Positions 10,425 through 23,700 of a stretch of DNA of 64,000 nucleotides are shown here, piece by piece. Made by a program: the position numbers and the translations under genes. Origin of the DNA: Mesostigma viride (taxonomy: Eukaryota; Streptophyta; Mesostigmatophyceae; Mesostigmatales; Mesostigmataceae); the NCBI GenBank assembly GCA_009746045.1, contig RPFO01000500.1, positions 60,001-124,000 on the forward strand, given 5' to 3'. Positions within the stretch are counted from its first letter, which is position 1, and every line of letters begins with the position of its first letter. The notes under the pieces were generated by a model that did not search any database, had not been told where the DNA came from, and saw only the letters and a program-made list of their open reading frames with translations.

Positions 10425-12787
10425 ATGCCTCCCAAGAAGAAAGGCCCCGTAACCAATCCCTTAGAGGATGGGCCCTTCGACATCCTGATTGCCGAGGAAA
10501 TCCTCTCGTGCTCCAAGGAATGGACCGTACCAGACGCTGAGGTGGCCGCGACGTGCACCCTGCGCGCGATTCGCGCGAGTGCAGTTGCCGTGCAAGTCGC
10601 TCAAACGCCGTCATTCCTGTCCACCATATGCCAGACGGCGTCCAACGCGGCGGAGCCAAAACTACAGGTTCTCTCGCTCCGTCTCATCACCTCCCTGGCC
10701 ACCGTGCCCAGGGCCCGTGACGCGCTACTCGCGTGGTGGCCCAAGGACCAGGCGCGGTTTATCTTCGCGCGCGCTGCCGACCTCGCGGGTGGAGGGCCGG
10801 CCGCTCATTTCCATCCTCTCCAACGCGCTCTCCCAGAAAATGGCGCCCATCACCGAGACCTCCCTGCAGGCGCTCGTCCTCCTCGCCCAATCACGCCAAT
10901 CGGCCGCACTTCATGCCTACTCCAAGTGCCTGAACGCGGTCGTTCGCGTCCTGGGCGACCGCGGACACGCTGACGCGGCGCCGCCCTACGTCCGGGCCAC
11001 GGCGTGCCGCCTCCTGGCCGCCCTCGCCCGCGTGTCCACCTGCAGATCCGGTCTCCTCGATTGTGGCGTCCTCTCCCAGCTGCTCCTCTGCCTGGCTGAG
11101 GAACCCCGGCGGCCAGAATTAGATGGCTCCGAGGCTCCCCCACCGAGCGAGAAGGAACTCTCTGGCCTCCACTTGCTCCACGAACACGCCCTGCGGGCCA
11201 TCACGGCGCTCGTCTCAGGGTCCCTGGCCACCAAGGCTTCCCTGATCCGCCGCCTCCGCTCCGACAACTCATCGATTCTCACCAGGATCTTAAGCCTGGC
11301 GTCCACGTCTCCGTCGGCGCAGGTCCAGTCGGCCGCGCTGGAGGTGCTGGCGAGCGTCACGGGCGCGTGCGCGACCGCGGGCGTTCACCTGGCGCGGTAC
11401 GGCGCGCTCGCGGTCGCGCAGCGCTGCCTCCCGTCACCATGGTCCCCAGACGACCCTGCCAAGGTCGCCGCGGCCGCCGCCGCCGCCGCCCAGGGGGCTG
11501 CCGCGGCAGCCGCTGCTGCCGCCGAGGAAGCGCTCCTGTCTCCGACGAAACGAGAAGGGAGCGCGGCGGCGAAGTCCCGCTCGGGGACCAAGCCCGGCAC
11601 TGCTGAAGAGAAGAACCGTGGCGGAGGAAAGGATAAGCCCGGGGCCAAGGGGGCCGCCGCAGCAGCAGAGGTTACATCACCAAAGCCGGAGCCTCCCAAG
11701 CCGAGGCCCATGTTCAAGGTGGTCGTGGAAGGGGGCGGTGAAGGGATGACCGGTAACGAGGGTGGCGGCATGGGGGGGGGTTCATGCAGGGGGGGCCGAG
11801 GGCGGTACTGATCAGGGGATCCACAAGGGTAGTAAGGACCTCCCCGGTGGCGACGGTGGTGGTAACCGCGTGGTGGTCCAGATCCCGCTGCCCTTGGGCC
11901 CCTCTGAGGACGTGAGGGTCCAGGCGGCAGCATTACGGATGGTCGCGAGGGCCGCCACGCTTGCCGAGGTGCGGCAAGCGATGGGCCTGCCTGGGGTCGC
12001 CAAGGCCAAGGGCGGGATGGCGACTGATGGGGTGGACGGGGTCTATGATACGGATGGAAGTGCGATGGCAGCAGAGGGAGATGGGGCTGTCTCTGCAGAG
12101 GGGACAGCGAGGGGTGGAGGGTCGGCGGCACGTGGGTCAACGGCAGGGGGCGGGGGCGGGGGCGGGGGCGGGGGCGGGGCCTCTCGCGGTGAGCAAGGGG
12201 GGCCCGGCGTCTCGTCTAAGTATTCGGGTGACCCGAATGAGTGGGGGTTCAGTGGCGGGGTCGATCGTGGGGGGGACGCGGTGCAGGGCGCCGGCAGCGG
12301 GCCGGAGGGCCCCCTCTCTGGAGAGGGTGCGGTGGGAATGGGTTGCAGCAGCGGCAATGGCTGGGTGCCCCCCACATGGATGGACGTGTTGGCTCATCTG
12401 TTGTACCCGCCGCATGTGCCGAGTGAGAAGGCAAGGCAAGAGGAGGAAGCCAGGGCGGCCGCCGTTGCAGCTGCCGCGGCAGCGGCGGCCGCAGAGGCAG
12501 AGGCAGCAGCGGCAGCAGCCGCCGCCGCCGCAAAGAAAAAGGGTGGCAAGCCGACCACGCCGAGCATCCCCAAGCGAGGGGACAAGAAAGGGGAGGCGCC
12601 GCCCCCCGAGGAGCCCCCCAAGCCACCTGTGCCGGCACGCGACCCGAACGAACCCTTGCGGGCCGAAGAGGTGCTGCTTCCTGCCGTGACGGTCGGGGGT
12701 GTTGTTGGCGTTGTTGTTGTTGTGTCCCACGCCGCAGTCAGCAGCGGTCGGGGGTGTACCTTGCTTGGTATCCTGTACGGTCTGTAG
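10425..12787 (+). CDS. ARM/HEAT-repeat-like Ala/Lys-rich protein with two apparent frameshifts
   Basis: The start MPPKKKGPVTNP at 10425 opens a frame that is convincing to about 10790. Coding then continues one frame over (roughly 10800-11770), and in the third frame from about 11785 to the stop at 12785-12787. No intron fits either shift. The second coincides with a run of ten G, so indel errors or real decay are likely. The first half is made of amphipathic helices with LLxLA- and VRATACRLLAALA-type patterns typical of armadillo/HEAT repeats. The second half has Ala runs, a Gly run coded by GGGGGC repeats, and Lys/Pro-rich segments. It might be an ARMC3-like ciliary protein, but the C-terminal domain of that family was not seen, so this is a weak guess. 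The true 3' end is uncertain because the last 35 residues look non-coding. Confidence 0.55.
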
Positions 12788-14729
12788 GCCGCCCAGGCCG
12801 GCACGGCAATAACGGCTAGAAAATGGGCAGAGATCAGTGTGGGGGCGGCCTGATGAGTCACGACACAATTCATCATGGCCACTCGCTCGCCAAACGCCAT
12901 GCGCCATGTCGGCTGCTTGCATCGGTCGCCGTGCCACCATCGGCCGTGGGGTGAAACTTGGAAATTATCTCTTAAATATCCGCCGCACGTGAGATGAATG
13001 TCGGTAGCGTTCGCCGAAAACGGTAATACTTGGGATGGACATGTACTTTCCACTGAGTAGTAATATATTAATTGATCCCGAAGAGGTAGGCAGCACCGGT
13101 CCACGTCGCAGTTCGCAGTCCCAAGCTTGAACTGGACTTAGCCCACGTACGTACGGCCAGCACTCAAAGTCCTAATACATAACGACTATTATGATTCGTT
13201 TAATATTATGTATGTCCCTCGGCATTGAGTTTCGGTATGGTCTTGGGAAGAGCCTCGATAAATGAAAGAGTGAACGTGCCAGCAATCATGTTGTGAATTG
13301 CCGCGCGCCCTATACCATGCCCAATCCACGGCACGTCAAATTGTTCGCACTTCGTAACCGTGCATACCTATGTCTTACGATCGCGAGTTCGTGACACTCG
13401 AGGTGGAGTAAGCAAGCAACACCCTGGGTGTTCTGAAATCCGGAGCCGGGCTGAGAAAAAGCTAGGCTCATGAAACGCTTTTTTAATTAACTTCAGACTT
13501 ACTGACATCCCCAAGGCGTGCGGATCAGTTCATGATAATGGGAGCCGGCACTAAGCGGCCAGACTTGACGTAAATATATATAGCCGCAGTAAACAAATAA
13601 TGCCGACAGATCTTTGGTGCTGTGTGGCCGCGGGTCATCACGCTCTCGCGTGTCGCGTGGTACTCACTTGACTTCTCGTATTATGGTTGTTTGTGTATCA
13701 AGTAACGTCACTGCGTGTTTGCAACTTGCCCGTGAAACTCTACGGCGGAGCCAATTTTCGGAAGAACATCACCCTTATGCTTGCCCATTCGGGACCATTA
13801 AATTCGGTGGATGGATGGTTGTATGGATTGACGGATTTTATCCCCTATTCCTATGTATTTTCTCACGTGTACGGCCTTATAACACGTGTACGGCCAATTC
13901 TGGCGAATCTAACGGTTCTTCCGAAAATTGGCTCCGCCTGATCAATCTGAGTGCGTATCCTCAAACTTTTGCCACCTTTTGGCAGGCTATCCACCGCACT
14001 AGGCTGACTGCCGGGACACCGCATACCATATGCAGGTGGCATGCATTTTGCTGGTATCGGCAGCCATGGGGCGCCATTGTTTGTGAAAAGTTGCCATAAC
14101 ATAATCTAGATCTTCAACGCGACACTTTTCTTCAACCAGATCTTCGTCTCTTTGAAACAGTCTCCCGATGCAGCTTTGTGACTCATGGATCCTGCCATGC
14201 CCGTGCACATGACAGGTTGCATTCAGAGTATGTAATCGACGGTTCACCATGCATGTAGATGCACCTTGCTACTGCCCCCCGGTACGTGGCCCTATAGGCC
14301 TGAGTCAGCCAACTCAATTTCATGGTCTGACTAGCATACAATAAAATTGTATGTGCCTAGATGTTGTCAGGGCTAAATGCAGGTAGCTAGAACTGAGTCA
14401 CTTAGCTTCAAATTTTAATTCCAACATTCAAGTTCAAGTCTTACCCGATCCTGGAAATACTTTAGCTACAGCTTGCACAGTCTGACATGAATCCATGGAA
14501 CAAGCAACAAATTAAGGTGCTCACAGAGTTGTATCCCCATGAAAAAATAAATAGAGAAGTTGGATATGATAATACAGCAAGTTACGAACTGAGAGCCCCA
14601 TATCTGTGACAGATAAGACATGGCCAGTGGCCGTGTACCAGTGTACAATTAGGCCGAATTGTCCAATGGCCCACTCAGCCCAATGTGACATCAGGACTAC
14701 CACAGAAAAACTCGAACTTGCTGGCCACG
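12788..14729. other. Intergenic region, no gene supported
   Basis: AT-richer sequence with only short uninformative frames. It holds the 24-bp inverted repeat listed separately and a repeated CACGTGTACGGCC motif at about 13864-13895. No splice-linked coding series was found on either strand. Confidence 0.5.
13744..13938. repeat. 24-bp perfect inverted repeat with 147-bp spacer
   Basis: GGCGGAGCCAATTTTCGGAA plus GAAC at 13744-13767 is the exact reverse complement of 13915-13938. The arms could be the ends of a short non-autonomous element or a hairpin. No clear target-site duplication flanks them. Confidence 0.75.
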
Positions 14730-17700
14730 TCACTCGCGAACATAAACAGCCAGAGCTTGCCGCCACGTTTCCGCGATGTGTGCATCCGGCAGCCGAGCTG
14801 TACCTCCACTGTACCCCCTCTGCTTGACACCCCCATCCCTTGGAAGGCTTGCCAGCCCATATTGCCAGCCATCGCCCCTTTCCGCGGCAAAGCCATACAT
14901 CCCCTCCACACTGCCCTGCCCACGCCATGTGGCAGCATCATTTGGCACAACGTTCTCCATGCGTGGCCGCTGGTCAGTCACACCAACCATCTGTGGCTCT
15001 ACACCCGCCACGCTGCTTGGCGGCACCGTGGCCACTGGCGCGGAGACCCACCCCCCTGAGAATGTGGCGTACGCGTACGCCAGCGCGTCCTCCCCTTGCC
15101 GCACCTCGGAGAGGGCCACATACCCGCGGTGCTCCTGCCCCCATGCTCGCGGCTCTGGTGCCCACACGTTCATCGGCACAGGTGTGGACCATGCGACGGA
15201 GGGGGCCGCAGGAGCCATGGGCTGAGGTGGGACGGCTTGGCCCCACGGTGGCCCGCGTGCCGGCACACCATCCCTTGCTACGCGTGTGGCCTGCCCCGCT
15301 GCCAGAGGTGGCTCGCTTCCACCAGCATGCCTCCCGGATGGACCTGTTGCCCTGGACTGCGCCGCAGAAGGGTGCGCAGTATATGGCATAGCTGTAGGCA
15401 TGTCCATGGCTTGTGATGGTGCCGTGCCTGGGCCACCACCACCAGGGGGGACCATCCAATTCTGCCACATTGGTACAGTTGGTTCCACAACTGTTTCTGT
15501 GCCAGCGTTAGGCCGCCCTCCTTGGGGGCGGTACTTGCTTGGTGGGCCATGGTCGGCCCACACTTCCCCACTCTCCATCGGGCCACCATGCTGCTCCCTC
15601 TCGCTCACTGCCCATTGCCTCGCCGTGGCTTGTGTGGCCACGCTAGAGTCACGCGTCAAGTGCCCCACGTACGGCGCCGCATCATCACGGTTGCGGCCAC
15701 CCTCACCGCCACGCGGTGGGCCGCCATTACTAACTGCAGAGCGCCGTGCGCTGGGCGTACCCGTGCTACCCGTCACGCCGCGCGAGCCCTGGGGGCCCTG
15801 CACATTCGCTGCAGCAGGTTGCCCAGCTGAGGCAGAAGGCGGGCAGATCCTGCTTGGTGCGTCACTGGCAGACACCTGCAGGTAGTGTCCAGGGCACAGG
15901 ATTTGGTTTGGCATGTCAGACAGGCATGACAGGTCACTATTAGGCAGGAGCTGGGTAGCTATCCCCGTGGCAATTGCATGGAAATATGTGTAACACCCAG
16001 GCCGTGTGGGAGAAGAGGAATGCAACATGCCACACAATCAACGCAGGCAAATGCAGGTGGGTGGGAACAGCACCACGTGGCAGTTTCTGAAGCCACCATC
16101 GCTATCTTCATATCAGGGGTGCACACCGCTAAAAGCTAGCCTGGTATTAGCAGGACAATGTTCGCGCTGTTGCATGCGCGTCCTGCCCACTGATCCCTCT
16201 GTGCCTTCCTTTCCTCGTCCGGCATATGAGCGGCAGTTCCGGCAAGCGCACAAACGGGGTGAGAGAGGCACCCACCACGGAATGCAATTTGTAACCTACC
16301 ACTAGGCCACGGTCACGAAAGGGTGCCACTGAGAATGCTCCAGAGACAGGCTCCCGTGCGTCTAACCGGCCACCTCCCATCAGCCGCCTGCTCCCATCCC
16401 CTCACCTGATGAGGAGCTGCGCTTCTGCCACCTGTCACCACTTGGGCACGCATGGGAGCATCGAGGAAACCGGTCACCGGAACCCCCGGCACCACTGATG
16501 GCACCACGCGGCCCGTGGACAGGCCCAGCATGGCCTCGGTGCCGGCTGAAGAAGGCGCCGCCTGGGCATGCGGACCCCCACCAAAGTAGCTACCGGTGCC
16601 AGGCGTCAGCGGATGCCCACGGTCCGGTGGGTGGGAGCGAGCGGGCGCCGAGTCATCGCGGCCATGAAGTGGAGGCGGCTGGCGTGCCTGCCACGGCGCG
16701 GGTGTGCGGTGCTGCGTCGGGTGGCGGGCCACACGCGCCACCGCGTCATCCAACTCGCTGTGGATGGCCGACACGACTGTGGCGATGCGACATGCAGTGG
16801 GGACAGGCAGGGGGCAGGGCCGGGTGGATGTGAGCAGGCCGGTGGCCAACAAGCATGAGCGAACATGCGTGAGCTGGGAAAGAGAAAAGCAGGCTTGTGC
16901 AGAAGACACGCCCAGAGCACCGGTGGGGGTGGACTACTTGTACATTTGCAAGGATGAGCACGTCACCTGCGGCACGTGACGTTGCCATGTGTATGACCTT
17001 GAAGAATTCTTGTCGTACACAAAGCATGGCTGACCAGCGAAAATGTAACATCGCCGGCAGTTGCCAAACCAGCAACCCAACGGTACACAAGTGCGTCGCT
17101 ATCCGGCTTTAATACACTGCTAGCAGCGAGAACCCAGAAAGATCCTGCCCCGTTTTGCTTAAATAGGTGGAAAGCGCATTGCATGGAAGGATGGAGGTAG
17201 ACGCCATACACGAGCATATGGGGCAAGCATGGTCGATAACCTTTCAGGGTTTAGTTAGCGATAGCATGCCTCCCATAGACAATTCTGACGACAATAGTGA
17301 GTGGTGAATTAGGGTCCTGCAATACCACACCAACTCAAGTTGCCAGCAGCAACGGCTGAGAGTATCAACCTTCCATCGGCCATGCCCTTCACAAAGAACA
17401 CAAGGGGCAGCAAAGAGTAATAGCTGGCAGCACATTTTCCTGGTGATTTTGGGGAAAAAGCCATGGTGACAAGGAACGGCCGCACAAGGCAGCACACTTC
17501 AGGCCCTAACTCCCGGCAAGCACCCTTGTACTAGTTATGGCAACAAACCTATTTCAATTTCGTAAGAAATTTCCAGCCACCACCAGCAAACAAGCCGGAA
17601 GCGTGCTGCACCCTGCCAGGCGACCACGAGATGACCCACCTTCGGACAAGCGCAGGTCGGCCGCCAGGTCAGGCGCCTGCCGTCCATGCTTCGGTTGTTG

Positions 17701-20700
17701 GTGCCAGCTGTCACTGAACTGAGACGCCCTCCAGGCATCCTCGTCATCGCTCGCGACATCAAACCTGGCATGTGATGGCGAAGGGTGGCTTGCGGATGTG
17801 GAAGCGGCGTATGGGGTCGCAGGCCCAGCAGAAAACTGGGAGCGAGAGCCAGCATTACCATCATAATAGCTTGCGTTATCCCTCCCTCCAGGGTCCTTGA
17901 ATTCCTTCGCATACCGCTGCGTAGCCGCGCCAGATATTTGCTCTTTCCCGCTGCTTTCCTCGGACAATCCCTTGCTGTGAGAAGCATGCATGCCCTTCTC
18001 CCGCCACACCGTCCCAGTGCTACCACCTGCCCCGGACACGGCGTGGCGACTGACAGCAGTGCTTGCAGTCTCCAACATATTGCTGATGTCAGCCAGCGCA
18101 CCAGCTGGCTGGGCCATAGGCCTAGACTGGTGTAGGGCTGTCTCGCTTGCATGGAGTCCCCGCAGATCTCTGGGTGAGGACAGGCCTGCGATGGCGGCGA
18201 CTTGGCAGGTGTCGCATGCGTCGGTCCCTTGCTCCACCTGGCCTATTCCCGCTCTGTTACTGGCCGCTGCAACACCTTCAGAGGCAGCGCCGGGAGACAA
18301 GGGCAAGCTCGGATGGCCAGCGGTGTCTGGGGAGCTCCCGACCCCCACCTTAGACGCAGTTACGCCTGCAAGCCTGTCCATAGTCGGGCGCCGCACACCC
18401 TCTGGAGCTCTCCAATCGTTGTCCTTAGCTTCAGGGTCGTCACTTGACGCAATGGTTGCATCCTCTCGGCCGCCACCCACCGCCCCTGTGATTGCTTGTC
18501 CTCTGAGACTGCTGCTTGGATGCTCGTACTGCGTGCCGTCAGCAGCAGAGCCCGTGGCATGATACTCGGGGGCACCACCTCGTGCAAGTGGTGGAGTGAC
18601 GGCTGCCGGCACGTCCCGCTTGTAGCGGTCACGGTGTGCAGGGGCCAGAGGGGCGGAGCGTGCGGCCTCTTGCAGCTGGGCCGCCATGCTGTCAGGCGGA
18701 AAGCCACGAAGGGGTAGACGGGGGGAGAGGGGATGGCAGACAAGGACCCGGCAGAGGCAGGGTGAGGGGAACGGGGGTGATGTAGAGACAGAAGAGTGTT
18801 TACGGGCATCTTGTCATGGCATGATCAAGTTGGAGACACAATGGCAGGTCGGCAGTGCTGCATGTCTGGCGAGAGAGCATGGAGAGAGGAAGAAAGGATT
18901 TCTGGACAGCACCATGATTGGCGGCAGGTGCGCCAGGAGCAGGAGTAGGCATACAGGGTTGCGGTATGGCATACACACATTGCACTGACGTGCAACTTAT
19001 CCATGACTCAGTAATGCTGACAGTACCACTGGCTAAGCTTAGCAAGCCCGACATCATCGGCAGCAGGCATGCAGCACAGGTTTGCATCATGCAGCAACAG
19101 CAGCTTTTTCACTCCCCACGTGTGACAGGAGAGTTGTCCGCACCGTTTCCTTTCGGCCTCTGCTTCCCGCAGCGATGCCGTGACGGACGCAAGCTGATCT
19201 CGCAGTGCAGCCTCCTTTGCGGCGCTCTCCTGCTGCCATCTGTCACGGCTGGCATGCAGCGATGCCACCTCCTGCCGCGCCTCTGCCAGCATCCGTGCCT
19301 GCTCTTCCGCAGCCATGTCCTTGTCCGTGACGGTTGCCATGGTGGATGTGGCAGGCGGGAGCATGCGCTCGCGCTCCCCCTTGGCGTTCAAGGTCCGTTG
19401 CAGCTCCTGAGGTGGGGTCATCCCCACGAGGAGAGGGGGCACACACAGGAGAAAGGAACAAACGCAGGACAAAGCACCAGGCATGCCTGTGAGTATGCCC
19501 GCAGCAAAACAGCCAATGAGGTGGTCCCATAGACCATGCACTGGGATAGCATTTAGCACATGGATACCTCCGCACACAACCCGGGCATCCCTTGCGCTGG
19601 ATAGCAGGCTGCTGGCAATATGACGAAGGCATGTCCACGCCGGCATGCGTGGAATGGATCATCTATATCCTGCCACCCAGCTTCATGATGATGTAAGAAC
19701 ACAGCACAGGATGCGTCCGGACCATTTCCACAGGAGACTTGGTCACCCCCGCTAGACGATCGACAAACGGCACGTGGCAGATCGCTATGCCTCAAAGCGG
19801 GCGCAATGCTCACCGTGATGCGCTCTTGCAGCTGCTTCACGGCCGCCTTATGCTCCTCCGTGTCACGCCGTCGGCTCGCCTGTTCCTGGTCCAGCAGCGG
19901 GCGCAGGCTGGCCGCCTCCTCCTTGGCCCTGCTTCCCCAAGCACAGCAAGCCAGCCACGCATTTGCATGGTGCGTATCAGCTTGTGTCCAACGTACAGCC
20001 GAGTGGCTCCCAAGCGCATACGGAGAAATGAATCGGGTCGTGATCTGGTCGTGAGCATTCATGAGCATTCAGAAGCAATACAAATAGGGGACAGCCAAAC
20101 AGAGACAAGAATGCTTCAAGGAAGTAGTGTTTTTATTAGGTGTGTTTCGCATCCAGGGGAAGGCCCCTAAGGTTCTGAGCGGACAACTGGGTACTGAGCG
20201 ATAGTGGGCTAGAGGAACAACGAGGACTACACCTTGGTTAAGCCTGACAAGCACGGAGCGATGTCCCAGCCTCAAGCCGCCTAAATTATCCGTAGCAGGC
20301 AGCCAGCAAGGAGATAAGCCCTCCCAGTGCCTACTCCCGGCAGATGTGCGGGGTCGACCCACCTGCGCGCTTCTGCTTGCGCGCGCACAAGCCCCTCCTG
20401 CAGCTCACGTTCGCGCTCGCCCTGGTCCTTGGCGCGCGTGTCCGCCAGCACAAGGCGCGCCAAGAGGGACTCGACCTGCTCTTGCAGCGCTGCGCAGCGC
20501 GCCTCCTCGTCGCCCGCCAGGTGGCGTGCCGATAGCAGCTCCTGCATAAGCGCAACGCACAGTAGTGAAACCGTCCCAGAGAAGCAACCCACAACCGAAC
20601 CGGACTTCTGTAAGCAGAAAAGGATGACATGACCAAGTCAGTGGAGGCAAAGACAGCACACGCCTGCTTGGACACCCAGAGCACCCTGGATGGCTAGCCA

Positions 20701-23700
20701 ACAGTGACCGTAGTACGCACCAACAAAGTTTTACCAGCATTTTCCACGACTTCTATGCTGATGGAGCCACCTTTGTGCCTGAAAGAAACCGCATACCCGC
20801 ACACACTAAGACGAGGGCGGCGCGCACTCACCCTCGCCTGCTCCCTCGCCTCCTCCTCCGCCTTGTCCCGCCCCTTGGCTACCTGCAACCGCAGCACCCG
20901 CTCCTGCTCCAGCGCCGCCTCCAGCGCGTCCACCCGCCCCTGCGCGTCCCACGCCCGCTCCTCCGCCCCCCGCTGGTCGGCCCTTGCCGCCTCTACTTGC
21001 GCACGCAACGCCTCGCGCTCCCCCCGGCAGGCGTCCAGCGCCTCCTCGGCCGCATCCAGCCGCAACCGCAGCCGCTGCGCCTCGGCCGCCACCTGCTCGC
21101 GCGCACGCTCGAGCTCCCCCTCGTGTGTGCGCGCCCTCGCCCGGTCCTCCTCCTGCTCCCACTTGGCCTCTCGCTCGCGCGCCAACAGCGCGTCGCGCTC
21201 CCCTTCTAGTGCGGCCACGCGCGCCTTCTCCCGCCCCACCTCTGCCTCGTGCCGCCGCTGCAGCTCTACCTCCCTATCGCGGTGGCTCTTCCGCAGCGAT
21301 TCTAGCGCACGCTCCAGCTGGGCCTGCCGCTTGGCCTCCTTCTCCCTCTCCTCCACCTCCCGCACCCTGTCCCTCTCCTTCTCCTTCTCCCTCTCTGCGT
21401 CGCGCTCCTGCGCCCACGCCCGTTCCCTCTCCCGGTAGCGCGCCTCCGCCTCTTGCCGCCCGCGCTCCCGCTCCCTCTCTCGCTCGTGCTCCATCTGACG
21501 CTCCCACTCCTCCCTCTCCCTCTTCTCCCGCTCCTGTTTCTGCTGCTCTCGTTCGTCACGCTCCCGTTGCTGCTGCTCTCGTTCGTCACGCTCCCGTTGC
21601 TGCTGCTCCCGTTCGTCACGCTCCCGTTGCTGCTGCTCCCGTTTGTCAAGCTCCCGTTGCTGCTGCTCCCGTTCCCGTTGCTGCTCTGCCTTGCGCTCCC
21701 GAGCTTCCTCTTCACCCACCTCCCCAATGTCTGCCTCGACATGCCTGGTTTGACCCCCTGGCAATCCCTGCCCATCAGAACGTTCCCTCGTCCTCCTGTT
21801 GCCGCTGCTGTTGCCATCACCAGGGGCAGCTCGGCTCTTCCAAGGGTGGCTCACCGCGACCTCTCCGGGAGTGAGCTTGTCCTCGTCCTCCATGTCATCC
21901 ACCAGCTCCCCCCAAATACCCCTGCCCGTCCCTTTCTCGGCTGAAAACTCCTGCAACAAGCCCTTTGCCAGCCGTGCGGCAGCAGCACCACCATCTGTCG
22001 GGGTGATGCCTACATCAGCAGCCACCGCCATCACAGCGGCCCCAGCCACGGCGTCATTCCTCCCATGGTGGCGTTCACCACGGTTGCCTTGGTCACTTTG
22101 ATGCCCTAAGGATCCCTGTGCTGCGACAACATGGGTAGACGATTCCACTCGCTGCACGGCTGCCCGCACATGCGTGTCATCGATGACCGACTGCGCTCTG
22201 GCATCATGGGCAGACGCCTCCGCTGATATCTCGGATGCAGAATCGCCCTTGTGAAGACTGGCTGCGGCCGTGTCATCCACCAATCCCGGCCCAACTTCTG
22301 CCAACGCCACGCCAGCGCGCTTACTGCTGGCCTCACGACTAGCCCTCAGTTCGCGCGCTCCCAGGAACATCTCCTCCAGCTGGCGCAACGTGATGCGGTC
22401 CGCCAGCATTACCTCGCCCACCTCCTCACCGCTGCCTGCCGTGGTGTCTCCCTGGCCACCGCCTGCCTTCCTCTGCAGCAGCTGTGGCATGGTCATGGCC
22501 ATTGCCAGCGCCGTGCGCACGTCCAGGGACGACAACGTGGGCACCGCGCGGCGGAAGAGCACTGCCAGCTGGCGATGGTCCAGGTACCTGCACGCATGGG
22601 TGGCAGGGGGCAGCACACAGAAACAGGTCGTTGGAGTGGAGGAAAATAGACTGGGTCCGCAGTTGTATGTAGGCGTGAGGGTGTGTGGCAGTGCTTGGTC
22701 ATGCTACAGAAAGCAGAGGTCATTGTCGGATTTAGCACCTCCCCCCTCTCCCCTTCCCCCTCAGCCCTGTCCAAATTTTCCATATTTTGCGAACGGATAC
22801 TTATCTGCCAATACGAGGTGTAAGGCTGTGGGGCCAAAAGTGCGACGTAGCCGGCACATGGCAAGCAGTTGCAAGGATTCTGTGCATGTCCCCACCCGTT
22901 GTGTTTGTCAGGCGCCTAGATGAGATGAATGAGGTTACAGCAAACAGCACTACCCTGCAAGCTGCAGTTTCCAAGGGCGCACAAGTAGTAGCTTGGGACC
23001 ATGCAACACTACTCCACAAGTCCCTGAGCGACTGCTACTTCTCCAGCAGCTCGCCGAGCGGGCTAGAAACTCTCTGATGGAAGTCTCATTGGTGAAGGTG
23101 GCAGGCGCCAGCACATACCCACGCCCCGCGCTGTCCACGGAGTAGAAGATGGGGCGGATGCCAGACGGCCGCCCGCGGAAGTGAAGCGCCAGCACCTGCA
23201 GCGGGGACGTGGAGGATGACGACTCCTCCGACCCTCGGGCCTGGGCACCCTTTGGGGTGGACCCCGGTCGCGGTCGCCAGTAGTCAGCGCCGGCGCGCAT
23301 CCATGCAGCTTTGCCTTCTTTGACTGCCTTGAGGAATTCCTTGTAGGACACCTGGGCACACCCACGATGGCCGGGAAGGGGCAGATGGATGAACGGAAGG
23401 AAAAATGGTCAGGCCGCCAGACAGGTAGATTGATTCGCAAATGGAAAGTAACCTTTATGTTAATGGATGAACTAGAAATTACAAGAAATGTATCCATGCA
23501 CCTCCCAAGTTTGCTGTCAAGGCCCTTGAATGCATGTTAGCAGAGAGGCAGCAGCGACCGCAAAGGCAGCAGCAAACATGGCCCTATTCAATTGATAGTG
23601 TGTCCTCACAAGCCCCTCATGTCATCGTGCCTGCTGCACAAAAGGGGGGGTGGGGCGTACTCTTGTTGATAGGCCGGCGGGACAGGCACTGATGCATGAC

